Source: Breoghania sp037026715 (lineage in GTDB: Bacteria; Pseudomonadota; Alphaproteobacteria; Rhizobiales; Stappiaceae). Taken from it: a DNA stretch of 64,000 nt. The position numbers were made by a program, and so were the translations under genes. The stretch covers positions 421,306 through 485,305 of the forward strand of contig NZ_JBANCG010000005.1 of the NCBI RefSeq assembly GCF_037026715.1. The letters are read 5' to 3'. The notes below the pieces were generated by a model, which saw only the letters and a program-made list of their open reading frames with translations, was not told the origin of the DNA and did no database searches. The number at the start of each line of letters is the position of its first letter. Positions within the stretch are counted from its first letter, which is position 1. Shown in pieces: positions 36,840 through 45,070 of the stretch.

Positions 36840-37439
36840 TCAGCTCGCCTTCTCGTCACCCGGCAGCACGTAGTCGGTGCCTTCCCATGGCGACAGGAAG
36901 TCGAAATTGCGGAATTCCTGATTGAGCCGGACCGGCTCATAGACCACCCGCTTCTGCTCGTCGTCGTAGCGAACCTCGACGAAGCCGGTCAGCGGAAAGT
37001 CCTTGCGAAGCGGATGGCCGTCGAAACCATAGTCGGTCAGGATCCGGCGCAGATCCGGATGACCGGAAAACAGCACCCCGTACATGTCGTAAACTTCCCG
37101 CTCGAACCAGTCGGCGCTGGGGAAGATCAAGGTAACGGAGGGAACCGCGCGAGCCTCGTCCGCCATCACCTTCACCCGGATGCGCAGGTTCTGCCGCGGG
37201 CTGAGAAAGTGATAGACGACGTCGAAGCGCTGCGGCCGCATCGGCCAGTCCACGCCACAGATATCCGTCAGATTGACGAACTGGCAGCGCACGTCGTCCC
37301 TGAGGAAGCGGATCGTTTCCACGATCGACTCCGCCGCCACGCGAACCGTCAGCTCCCCGTAGGCAACCTCAAATCCAAGCACATCATCGCCGCGGACTTG
37401 CGAGATGTATTCGCCGAGTTCCTGAAGCGTCTCGTCCAT
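36840..37439 (-). CDS. nuoC: NADH-quinone oxidoreductase subunit C
   Basis: NuoC (Nqo5, 30 kDa) is a peripheral-arm subunit. The 199-residue protein has the signature DWFEREVYDMYGVLFSGHPD, followed by RRILTDYGFDGHPLRKDFPL. It is separate from nuoD, not fused as in E. coli. It follows nuoB after 33 bases. Confidence 0.97.
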   Translation of the reverse strand: MDETLQELGEYISQVRGDDVLGFEVAYGELTVRVAAESIVETIRFLRDDVRCQFVNLTDICGVDWPMRPQRFDVVYHFLSPRQNLRIRVKVMADEARAVPSVTLIFPSADWFEREVYDMYGVLFSGHPDLRRILTDYGFDGHPLRKDFPLTGFVEVRYDDEQKRVVYEPVRLNQEFRNFDFLSPWEGTDYVLPGDEKAS

Positions 37440-37472
37440 CGTGTCTGGAACCTGTACGTCGTCGTGAGGAAA

Positions 37473-38051
37473 CTACCGTTCGATCGTTCCGGTGCGCCGG
37501 ATCTTCTTCTGCAGAAGCAACACGCCGTAAAGCAGGGCTTCGGCCGTCGGAGGACAGCCGGGAACGTAGATATCGACCGGGACCACGCGGTCGCAGCCAC
37601 GCACCACCGAATAGGAATAGTGGTAGTAGCCGCCGCCATTCGCGCACGATCCCATCGAAATGACATAGCGCGGTTCCGGCATCTGGTCATAGACCTTGCG
37701 CAGGGCCGGCGCCATCTTGTTGGTGAGCGTGCCTGCGACGATCATCACGTCGGACTGGCGCGGACTGGCGCGCGGGGCAAAGCCGAAGCGCTCCACATCA
37801 TAGCGCGGCATCGACAGCTGCATCATTTCCACGGCGCAGCACGCAAGACCGAATGTCATCCACATGAGCGAACCGGTGCGCGCCCACTGGATCAGATTGT
37901 CCGTCGACGTGACGAGAAAGCCCTTGTCGGCAAGCTCGTCATTCATTTCGAGAAAAAACGGATCGTCAGAACCGACCGGCTTGCCGGTGTTCGGATCGAT
38001 TATGCCCTTAGGCTGCTGAGCCACCAGGGTTTCGGATGCGCTCAATCCCAT
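37473..38051 (-). CDS. nuoB: NADH-quinone oxidoreductase subunit B
   Basis: NuoB (Nqo6, PSST) holds cluster N2, the final electron donor to quinone. Ligands are seen in FGLACCAVEMM (adjacent Cys pair), ISMGSCANGGGYYHYS and VYVPGCPPTAEALLYG. Start at 38051 (MGLSASETLVAQQPKGIID) gives 192 residues, the rhizobial length, with a 10-base overlap of nuoA; the longer frame to 38162 lies inside nuoA and is rejected. Confidence 0.97.
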   Translation of the reverse strand: MGLSASETLVAQQPKGIIDPNTGKPVGSDDPFFLEMNDELADKGFLVTSTDNLIQWARTGSLMWMTFGLACCAVEMMQLSMPRYDVERFGFAPRASPRQSDVMIVAGTLTNKMAPALRKVYDQMPEPRYVISMGSCANGGGYYHYSYSVVRGCDRVVPVDIYVPGCPPTAEALLYGVLLLQKKIRRTGTIER

Positions 38052-38407
38052 TCCAGCGCCCCCTTCTTCCATTCGTAAATGAAGCCGATCGTCAGCACTG
38101 CCAGAAACACCATCATGGATGAGAAGCCGTACCAGCCGAGTTTGCCGAAGGTGATGGCCCACGGAAACAGAAAGGCAACCTCGAGATCGAAGATGATGAA
38201 GAGAATGGCCACAAGATAAAAGCGAATGTCGAATTTCATGCGCGCGTCATCGAACGCATTGAAGCCGCATTCGTACGCCGAATTCTTTTCGGCGTCGGGG
38301 CTCCGGAAAGCGATCAGGAATGGCGATACGAGAAGGGCCAGACCAATGATGAGGGATATCCCGATGAAGACGACGATTGGAACGTAGTCTTTCAGAAGAT
38401 CTTCCAT
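38042..38407 (-). CDS. nuoA: NADH-quinone oxidoreductase subunit A
   Basis: NuoA (Nqo7, ND3) is a three-helix complex I membrane subunit. The 121-residue sequence has the loop AEKNSAYECGFNAFDDARMKF containing the conserved Cys of the quinone-site loop, and the helix FYLVAILFIIFDLEVAFLFP. It is the first gene of the 14-subunit operon. Confidence 0.97.
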   Translation of the reverse strand: MEDLLKDYVPIVVFIGISLIIGLALLVSPFLIAFRSPDAEKNSAYECGFNAFDDARMKFDIRFYLVAILFIIFDLEVAFLFPWAITFGKLGWYGFSSMMVFLAVLTIGFIYEWKKGALEWD

Positions 38408-39025
38408 GGTCGAACATCCTTGCGCGTTGGTTCGGACTTAACCGCGCGGAGCCGGATTGGGAGGTGCGGGTGGAGGGCCCACAGCGCGTCCCGACCGGCA
38501 TTCCGAACCGCCTCCCAGAATGGGCAGCGCGGCCGAGGCGCGACCGCACGCTTATCCCACTGACTCTGACGTGGCAAGTCCCTGAGAGCGATGATAACGG
38601 CCAGCGGACTGTATCTTGCCGCACCGCACCACCGCCAGCCGCAGAATTACGGGCCTCATAGGAATTTTACAAATTCTTGAAAGAGCGCGCGTGGCCAACG
38701 CGAATGGGGGACACCCTCCCCCTAGCTACAGACGACTCAGAGCAGATTCAGCCGCACTTCTTTAAGTTGACTTTATTACTCATGTTTTTGAGCGCACCTA
38801 AACCCTCGCATGCATCACGCAAGAACGGAGTTGCTCACGGTGCTATGAAAAGAGGAAGGCGAATTGCTTTTGCGTCGCAAACAAGCGGATCGACGCAAAC
38901 ACACGCAAAGAAACATCAAAGCCGATGCCGTGTGCATCAATTTATGAGGATGAGAGAATGGGAGAAAACTGCCTTTAGCGGCGCAGCGCCACTTCCCTCA
39001 CAAGCTCGATCGCGATGATCGAAAT
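38408..39025. other. Upstream region of the nuo operon
   Basis: About 620 bases between nuoA and tRNA-Asp without a convincing gene. The part 38640-38970 is clearly richer in A and T than its surroundings and probably holds the nuo promoter. A weak minus-strand candidate is TTTCAA (38677-38682), 16-base spacer, TATGAG (38655-38660). A plus-strand frame at 38677-39018 has an unlikely composition and no ribosome-binding site. Confidence 0.4.
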
Positions 39026-39037
39026 GGGAAGTGGCGC
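38986..39037. repeat. 12-bp inverted repeat overlapping the 3' end of tRNA-Asp
   Basis: GCGCCACTTCCC (38986-38997) and its exact complement GGGAAGTGGCGC (39026-39037) flank 28 bases. The right arm includes the encoded CCA end of the tRNA on the minus strand. The hairpin would form just after or with the tRNA 3' end and may act in termination or processing. No long T-run follows. Confidence 0.65.
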
Positions 39038-39108
39038 GAGTGACGGGGCTCGAACCCGCGACCTCCGGCGTGACAGGCCGGCACTCTAACCATCTGAGCT
39101 ACACCCGC
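39032..39108 (-). tRNA. tRNA-Asp (GTC anticodon)
   Basis: On the minus strand, GCGGGTG begins the acceptor stem and pairs with CACTCGC before the encoded CCA. The D-arm (GCTCAGATGGTTAGAGT), the anticodon arm with CCTGTCACG (anticodon GTC) and the T-arm (GGGTTCGAGCCCC) all fold correctly. Length is 77 bases with CCA. A tRNA-Asp near nuoA is usual in this order. Confidence 0.96.
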
Positions 39109-39142
39109 GTTTCGGAGCGGCTGGCCGCTGCGAAGTGGGCGT

Positions 39143-39171
39143 TGTTTACGGCGCCCCACTTCGGAAGTCAA
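39143..39171 (-). promoter_or_regulatory. Probable promoter of tRNA-Asp
   Basis: On the minus strand, TTGACT (39166-39171), a 17-base spacer and TAAACA (39143-39148) lie about 35 bases before the tRNA. The -35 box is good, the -10 box weak. An imperfect inverted repeat GAAGTGGG / CCCACTTC brackets the -10 region. Confidence 0.4.
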
Positions 39172-39440
39172 GCACCCGAAAAAGCGGGGTGCGTCATTTT
39201 TGCCAAAACGCCGTCATGCAAATCCGAAAACTCTCGTTTTCTCCCGTTTTTTCAAACTCTTGCCTGTGGATAAGATCGCTCTTCCCGACCACCGACGCCC
39301 CCCCTCCGCAACTCCAAATCAGCCCCCGACCGAGTCACGCTTTGCATTCGCCGCAACTTCGCAATCCTTCATTAATTTGCGCCCCTCTATAACCAAAGCC
39401 ATCACTTGCCCCAATACTGCCGCTTTCTTTGGAGCTATAA
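39172..39440. other. Divergent gap between tRNA-Asp and the chemoreceptor gene
   Basis: About 270 bases with moderate AT content and many C-rich runs. No gene is seen. It must contain the promoter for the plus-strand chemoreceptor gene, but I could not place one with confidence; a GGAG ribosome-binding site precedes the ATG at 39441. Confidence 0.35.
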
Positions 39441-41126
39441 ATGCCCATACGAACCCCCCGCTCGCTATCCGGAAAGCTATACGGCCTGGTCGTATTCTTT
39501 ACGCTCTGCTTTGTCGTGATGCTCGGCTACCAGTTGTACGCCCTCTACACGAACTTGGAAGCGTTTAAGCGAACCGAAATCCGCAGCGTCGTCGAGTCCG
39601 CCAAGAGCATAGCCGTCGCCTTCGGCAAACAGGCCGAATCCGGTGAGATGAGCCAGGAAGAGGCCAAGGCCCGGGCCCTTGCTGCCATCCGCGCCATTCG
39701 CTACAGCGGCAAGGAATACGTCTTCATCTATGAGTCTGACGGAAACACGGTTCTGCGTCCGCCTCTCCCCCAGCAGGAAGGCACCAACCGCTTTAACGTG
39801 AAGGACCCCCGCGGCCGCCACTATGTGCAGGACTTCATCAACACCGCGACCCGCCTCGGCGGCGGCTACGTGAACTATGGCTGGGAATCCCCGCAGAAAA
39901 AGACGTTCCAGAAGACCAGCTACATTGCCTACTACAAGCCTTGGGATTGGGTCTTCGGCTCCGGCGTGCTGATGGTCGACATGGAGACCATCTTCTGGAA
40001 CGAGGCCGCCAAGAGCGCCGGGCTCACGTTCGCCTTCATGGTCATCGCTCTCGGCCTCTCCTTCCTACTCGCCCGCTCGCTCGCACGGCCGATGCGCCGC
40101 CTGAACGAGCAGATGGAAGCGATCGCCAGCGACAACCTCGACGAGGAAGTGGACGGCATCGAGCGTTCCGACGAGATCGGCCAGATGAGCCGCGCGGTCG
40201 CCGTGTTCCGCACCAATGCGATCGAGCGCCGGCGTCTGGAAGGTCTCAGCCAGGAAGAGCAGATCGCGCGGCAGAAGCGCCAAAACGAGATCGAGTCGAT
40301 GATCAAGGAGTTCAAGGTGGACGTCGAGATGGCCCTCGACGTGGTCAACCAGAACTCCGGCCGGCTTGAGGAGGCTGCAAAGTCGCTGAAGGCGAACGCC
40401 GCCCATACCGAGAGCAGCGCGGCCGACGCTTCCGGCGCTTCCGAACGTGCGAGCCACAACGTCCAGACTGTGGCCTCGGCCGCGGAAGAGCTCGCCGCCT
40501 CCATCGGAGAGATCACCCGTCAGGTCGCGCAAAGCAACGAAGTCGTCTCGAAGGCGACCACGAGCGCCAAACAGTCCAATGCCAAGGTCGCGAGCCTCGA
40601 TGAGGCCGCCCAGAAGATCGGCGAGGTCGTGAGCCTCATCCAGGCGATTGCCGAGCAGACCAATCTCCTGGCACTCAACGCAACGATCGAGGCGGCACGC
40701 GCCGGTGAAGCCGGCAAGGGCTTTGCGGTCGTGGCCGCCGAGGTCAAGGAACTGGCGAACCAGACCTCCAAGGCCACCGAGGAGATCTCCGCCCATGTCG
40801 GTGCGATCCAGGGATCGACCAAGGAAACGGTCGAAGTGATCGAGCAGATCGCCTCGATCATGGAGGAGGTCAACGGCTACACCACGGCCATCGCCGATGC
40901 CGTGGAGCAGCAGGGCCTCGCCACCGCGGAAATCTCCGAAAACGTCCAGGCGGCCGCAACCGGCACGCGCACGGCCAGCGACAACATGATCCAGCTGACC
41001 AACACCGCGACCGACACCTCGCGCACCGCGGAATCCGTTCTCGATGCCTCGGGCCAGATGTCTTCAAGCACCGAGGATCTCAGCAAGCGCATCAACCGCT
41101 TCCTCAACGGCGTTGCCGCAGCCTGA
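39441..41126 (+). CDS. Methyl-accepting chemotaxis protein with single Cache sensor
   Basis: A 561-residue transmembrane chemoreceptor. Helix 1 is at about 13-35 (GLVVFFTLCFVVMLGYQLY). A periplasmic single Cache-type domain follows, with GKEYVFIYESDGNTVLRPPL and the YIAYYKPWDWVFGSGVLMVD end typical of sCache_2. Helix 2 is at about 190-212, then HAMP (SLARPMRRLNEQMEAIASDN) and the signalling hairpin with tip segment IAEQTNLLALNATIEAARAG. No C-terminal CheR-binding pentapeptide is present (ends RFLNGVAAA). The ligand is not predictable from sequence. The gene is alone, not in a che cluster. Confidence 0.93.
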   Translation: MPIRTPRSLSGKLYGLVVFFTLCFVVMLGYQLYALYTNLEAFKRTEIRSVVESAKSIAVAFGKQAESGEMSQEEAKARALAAIRAIRYSGKEYVFIYESDGNTVLRPPLPQQEGTNRFNVKDPRGRHYVQDFINTATRLGGGYVNYGWESPQKKTFQKTSYIAYYKPWDWVFGSGVLMVDMETIFWNEAAKSAGLTFAFMVIALGLSFLLARSLARPMRRLNEQMEAIASDNLDEEVDGIERSDEIGQMSRAVAVFRTNAIERRRLEGLSQEEQIARQKRQNEIESMIKEFKVDVEMALDVVNQNSGRLEEAAKSLKANAAHTESSAADASGASERASHNVQTVASAAEELAASIGEITRQVAQSNEVVSKATTSAKQSNAKVASLDEAAQKIGEVVSLIQAIAEQTNLLALNATIEAARAGEAGKGFAVVAAEVKELANQTSKATEEISAHVGAIQGSTKETVEVIEQIASIMEEVNGYTTAIADAVEQQGLATAEISENVQAAATGTRTASDNMIQLTNTATDTSRTAESVLDASGQMSSSTEDLSKRINRFLNGVAAA

Positions 41127-41171
41127 CGGTTCGCACAGCCGATCCGTCGGCTCACGCCATCGACAACATGC

Positions 41172-41202
41172 CAGGCCGCCGCAAGCTTCTTGCGGCGGCC
41201 TG
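41172..41202. terminator. Bidirectional terminator-like hairpin between the chemoreceptor gene and gfa
   Basis: A perfect 14-bp stem, CAGGCCGCCGCAAG / CTTGCGGCGGCCTG, with a 3-base loop lies between two convergent genes. T-rich sequence follows only weakly on the plus strand (TTGCTTTG), but the stem is very stable. Confidence 0.6.
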
Positions 41203-41216
41203 TTGCTTTGCGGAGT

Positions 41217-41843
41217 TCACGCAGCCTTGCTCCTCGCCACGTGGGCCGCGATGACGTCCATCAGCGGTGGCGACAGGCAGTCATAGGGCTCCAGCCCAAG
41301 CTCTCTGAGCCGACCGCGGATCTCGTCCATGCGCGCCGGCGGCGTTCCGGTCTCGATGATGGAGGAGACGAAGGCGGCGAATTCCGGCGCCGACCATCCC
41401 TCTTCCTTCGAAAGCTCGGTATGCACGAAGTCCAGCCCGTAGAAGGGATGGGCGGTATTTTCGATACGGCCGAACATGTGCACGCCGCATTCGCGGCACG
41501 CATGACGCTGAATGGTCGCGTCCGGATCGACGATGTGAAGCTTTTCGCCGTGCGCGATCACCTCCACCTTGTCCCGCGGCACGACGGCGATCTGCGCGAA
41601 CAAGGCGCCCTCCGGCTTCCAGCACTTGCTGCAGCCGCACACATGGTTGTGGGCGGTCTGAGCTCCGACACGCACCTTGACCGGATCGGTCGCGCAGTGA
41701 CAGGTCAACGTGCCGCCGTTGAAGTTGGATGCTCCGGGTTTCACGCCACCGTCGACGGCGGGGTGAATCTTGACGTTGGAATACCGATGCGATTTCGCAT
41801 CCCCATCGCCGTCATTGCCGAACAGCGAATTCAGAATACTCAT
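41217..41843 (-). CDS. gfa: S-(hydroxymethyl)glutathione synthase
   Basis: Gfa-type enzyme proposed to speed formation of S-hydroxymethylglutathione from formaldehyde and glutathione, the first step of glutathione-dependent formaldehyde oxidation. The 208-residue sequence shows the zinc ligands in LTCHC (Cys48, Cys50), VCGCSKCWKP (Cys69, Cys71, Cys74) and ACRECGVHMFG (Cys116, Cys119), plus the family C-terminus GLEPYDCLSPPLMD. Length and C-terminal motif mark it as true Gfa rather than the smaller GFA-like protein in the nuo operon. No formaldehyde dehydrogenase gene lies beside it. Confidence 0.9.
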   Translation of the reverse strand: MSILNSLFGNDGDGDAKSHRYSNVKIHPAVDGGVKPGASNFNGGTLTCHCATDPVKVRVGAQTAHNHVCGCSKCWKPEGALFAQIAVVPRDKVEVIAHGEKLHIVDPDATIQRHACRECGVHMFGRIENTAHPFYGLDFVHTELSKEEGWSAPEFAAFVSSIIETGTPPARMDEIRGRLRELGLEPYDCLSPPLMDVIAAHVARSKAA

Positions 41844-42529
41844 AAGAAGCTCCTCCCCATTGCTTCCGCACCGGGCCTGCCCCGACCTTCGCTACAGCGC
41901 CCAGGCAAACACGATGCGGATCATCGGCTGACGGCTCCTCGCCCTGCCGGTGCTTCCGCCGCCCCATTTTTTTTCAGAGGGGCTCCGGCACCTATCTCAA
42001 GCCGACCGACAAGAGCGTAACGCGCCCGGAGGGCCACTCCTATCGTACGAAGGACCAGTATTTTCGCGTTATTGTCCCGCCTTCGGGGCGGACGTCTTTT
42101 TCACGCGCAGCAGCTTCGCCTGGAACCCTGCGGACTTCACGTTCTGTTTACATCGCACCTTCTGCCTATGCCTTCTCAAAAGCGATTTTGATACAAAATA
42201 ACTTGCCAACCTTCAGTCAACTCAAAGGCATCCGTCGCAAGATGCTCCTGGCGGGAATGATGACGATGCCCGCTCGCTGAGGCAGCGGAGTGCGGATATC
42301 GGCGTTTCCTTGGGCGGTTGGAGGGAACCGAATGGCATCAAGCGCGATTTTTATGATGCAGGTCACAGGACGAGGATCCGAAATGGGTCAAACTTGTTAC
42401 TGGCGGCATGACGAGACGGCGGCGCCCAAGACCTCCGCGCGCTTCATGTTCGCCAGGCACGGCCGATACCCCTTGTAGAGGTCACGGCCAGCTCGCGCGG
42501 CGATCCCGCGCATTGCCCGGGAGGCAGTC
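41844..42529. other. Gene-free stretch upstream of gfa and of the secreted protein gene
   Basis: About 690 bases. Open frames here are short and lack ribosome-binding sites. A T-rich patch (42080-42200) could hold promoter elements. I see no repeat or RNA structure that stands out. Confidence 0.35.
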
Positions 42530-43246
42530 ATGAATGAGAAGCTGAAATACGATCGTTCGCTTCGGCTGCCGAAAAGCCGGCAGCTTGCCAGCATAGCTCT
42601 GGCGGCCGGCGTCTTGTCGGCAGCGTTCGCGGCGCCCGCAGCCGCTGAAACGGATCTATCGCAAGCCCTCGCAAGCGTCTCCGACAAGACGGAGACCTCG
42701 ACGATCGTGGATGGCATCACGAACGCGGACGGACGCGGCGACCGGCTTGCCGTGACGGTGGCCCGCGTGGCCGGCCACGAGGATGTTTCCGATGCGACGC
42801 GCGATATGGACATCTGGGTCGGCGAAGTGGCGCTGAAAGGCCGCAAGGCCGTCTGGGTGGAGTTGATCGACCAATACGGAGAGGTCGTCTACGACGCAGA
42901 GGTCCGGAAGAACGAAACCCATCTGCTGCCGGATGGTCGCGCAATCGTCGTCCGCGCCCTGCCCGACGGCACCCAGATCGCCAAGGTCGACAACCACCGC
43001 ATCGCTTCCGACGCCAACCTGGTGGTGACACGGCGGGTCGTGGAAAAGGACAACCGTCCGACTTCGGTGGAATTCTTCGAAGAGAAGACGCAGGACAACA
43101 CAAGCCACAAGGACGAGGATTCCACGCTCGTTGCGCTTGCCCGCTTCGGCGAACGCGTCTGGCACGGCATCACGGCCTTCGTGAGCGGAACGGCGGACAA
43201 TATCCGCTATGCATTCCGCTGGGTGATGGACGTGGTAGCCGCCTGA
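42530..43246 (+). CDS. Exported protein of unknown function
   Basis: A 238-residue protein with a long signal peptide: basic start (MNEKLKYDRSLRLPKSRQ), hydrophobic core (LASIALAAGVLSAAFAAP) and likely cleavage after AAA at residue 39. The mature part is mixed beta-like and charged with no motif I recognise. A C-terminal amphipathic or hydrophobic segment (VWHGITAFVSGTADNIRYAF) may touch the membrane. A GGGAGG ribosome-binding site precedes the ATG. A terminator follows. It stands alone between gfa and phrB. Confidence 0.8.
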   Translation: MNEKLKYDRSLRLPKSRQLASIALAAGVLSAAFAAPAAAETDLSQALASVSDKTETSTIVDGITNADGRGDRLAVTVARVAGHEDVSDATRDMDIWVGEVALKGRKAVWVELIDQYGEVVYDAEVRKNETHLLPDGRAIVVRALPDGTQIAKVDNHRIASDANLVVTRRVVEKDNRPTSVEFFEEKTQDNTSHKDEDSTLVALARFGERVWHGITAFVSGTADNIRYAFRWVMDVVAA

Positions 43247-43286
43247 TCCGCATTTCTGGCTTCTTGCGCATTGCATATCACACGAG

Positions 43287-43317
43287 CGTCCGGCCGACAG
43301 TCGCGGCCGGACGTTTT
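43287..43317 (+). terminator. Rho-independent terminator after the exported protein gene
   Basis: A perfect 10-bp stem CGTCCGGCCG / CGGCCGGACG with a 7-base loop, followed by TTTT, lies 40 bases after the stop codon at 43246. Confidence 0.75.
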
Positions 43318-43440
43318 GCGTCGGCGTTGCGCTCCCGTCGCCCGCCCCAAGTTGCCATGGTGCGTACACACACCGTATAGCCTGCCGCAGCGCACCTGTC
43401 GGTTTGTCCTCTCGCTTTCGCCCGAACAACAGAGCCCCTC

Positions 43441-44895
43441 ATGTCCCTTCCCCGTCCTCACATTGTCTGGTTCCGTGACGACCTTCGCATTGCCGACAAT
43501 CCGGCGCTGATCAATGCCGAGCGCTCCGGAGCCCCCATCCTCGCCGTGTACGTGCTGGAGGACGGAACCGGCGACAACCGCCCGCTCGGCGCCGCGGCGC
43601 GCTGGTGGCTTCACGGCTCGCTGGAGGCCCTTAAGCGGGCGCTTGATGCGCATGGCGTCAGCCTTGTCTTGCGAAAGGGAAAGCCCGGCGAAGAGCTGTT
43701 GAAAATCGCAGCGTCAGTAAACGCTTGTGCCGTTTCCTGGAACCGGCGCGCGGGAACCGGCATGAAAGATCGCGATGACGCGATGCTGATCGATGCGCTC
43801 CACCGGGACGGCATCAAGACGGAGCATTTTCTGGCCAATACGCTTTTCGAAGCCAAGGATCTGCGCACCGGCTCCGGAGACGCCTATCGCGTCTTCACCC
43901 CGTTCTGGCGCGCCGCCTGCAGACTTGTGCCCGAAGCCCCCCTTCCCGCACCGAAGAAGCTCAGGGGGTGGACGGGAAACGCTGAAGGCGACGATCTGGA
44001 AAGTTGGGCGCTTCGCCCGCGATCGCCCGACTGGGCGGCCGGTTTCGCGCAAGCATGGATCCCGGGCGAAGAGGATGCGCACCGCCGGCTGCAAGCCTTC
44101 CTCGAATATTCGATCAGCGAATACGCCGAGGCCCGAGACCGGCCGGGCGAAGCCGCGACGTCGAGACTGTCGCCCTCGCTACGGTTCGGCGAGATCTCGC
44201 CGCGCCAGATCTGGCATGGCGTCAAGGCCAGCCTGAGTGCGGGCGATACGTCCGAACGCGATGGCGACAAGTTTCTGGCCGAACTGGGATGGCGGGAATT
44301 CTGCTGCCACTTGCTGGCGGATCACCCCCTGATTGCGACGCGCAATTTCAATTCCGACTACGACCACTTCCCATGGAGCGGCTCTGGCGAAGTCGTGGCA
44401 CGCTGGCAGGAGGGTCAGACGGGATATCCGATCGTCGATGCCGGACTGCGGGAACTCTGGGCGACCGGCTGGATGCACAATCGGGTGCGCATGATAACCG
44501 CCTCCTTCCTGACCAAGCATCTTCTCGTCGACTGGCGCGTCGGCGAGGAATGGTTCTGGGACACGCTGGTGGATGCGGATCCGGCCAACAACCCCGCAGG
44601 CTGGCAATGGGTTGCCGGATGCGGGGCGGACGCAGCCCCTTATTTCCGGATATTCAACCCCGTCCTTCAGGGTGAGAAATTCGATCCCGACGGTGCCTAC
44701 ACACGACATTGGGTTCCGGAACTCGAACACCTCGACAAACGGTGGTTGCACCAGCCCTGGAAGGCGCCGGAAGATGCGCTGCGCAAAGCGGGGATCACCT
44801 TGGGGCGGTCCTACCCCTCCCCGATCGTGGATCATCCGAAGGCGCGCAAACGCGCTCTTGAAGCCTACGACGAAATGAAAAATGCCGCGGGCTGA
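43441..44895 (+). CDS. phrB: Deoxyribodipyrimidine photolyase (class I)
   Basis: Light-driven repair of cyclobutane pyrimidine dimers, using FAD and an antenna pigment. The 484-residue protein has the N-terminal antenna domain (HIVWFRDDLRIADNPAL). The FAD-binding C-terminal domain has LSPSLRFGEISPRQIW, ELGWREFCCHLLADHP, TGWMHNRVRMITASFLTKHL and WRVGEEWFWDTLVDADPANN, with the conserved Trp residues. A cryptochrome is less likely given the intact repair signature. A second nearby gene of the pathway is not seen. Confidence 0.94.
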   Translation: MSLPRPHIVWFRDDLRIADNPALINAERSGAPILAVYVLEDGTGDNRPLGAAARWWLHGSLEALKRALDAHGVSLVLRKGKPGEELLKIAASVNACAVSWNRRAGTGMKDRDDAMLIDALHRDGIKTEHFLANTLFEAKDLRTGSGDAYRVFTPFWRAACRLVPEAPLPAPKKLRGWTGNAEGDDLESWALRPRSPDWAAGFAQAWIPGEEDAHRRLQAFLEYSISEYAEARDRPGEAATSRLSPSLRFGEISPRQIWHGVKASLSAGDTSERDGDKFLAELGWREFCCHLLADHPLIATRNFNSDYDHFPWSGSGEVVARWQEGQTGYPIVDAGLRELWATGWMHNRVRMITASFLTKHLLVDWRVGEEWFWDTLVDADPANNPAGWQWVAGCGADAAPYFRIFNPVLQGEKFDPDGAYTRHWVPELEHLDKRWLHQPWKAPEDALRKAGITLGRSYPSPIVDHPKARKRALEAYDEMKNAAG

Positions 44896-45070
44896 GCCTG
44901 TGCCGCGGCTTCGCGATGGATATGCCGGGCGCAAAGCGGTTTCGGAAATCGCGCAACCGGCGCAGACTGTTTTCCTTCAAAGCCCGCGCGGGCAGACACT
45001 GGATCGCTTGATAGAACAAGGACCGAGCATTAGCCTGCGCCCCTCTTGAACCGGAAATCTTTGAGGAATC

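Noticed and set aside
38677..39018. Plus-strand frame of 113 codons upstream of tRNA-Asp
   Set aside because: No ribosome-binding site, mixed low-quality composition and overlap with the tRNA-trailer inverted repeat; likely chance.
39032..39108. Possible phage or island attachment site at tRNA-Asp
   Set aside because: Only an inverted, not a direct, repeat of the tRNA end is seen, and no integrase gene is present in the window.
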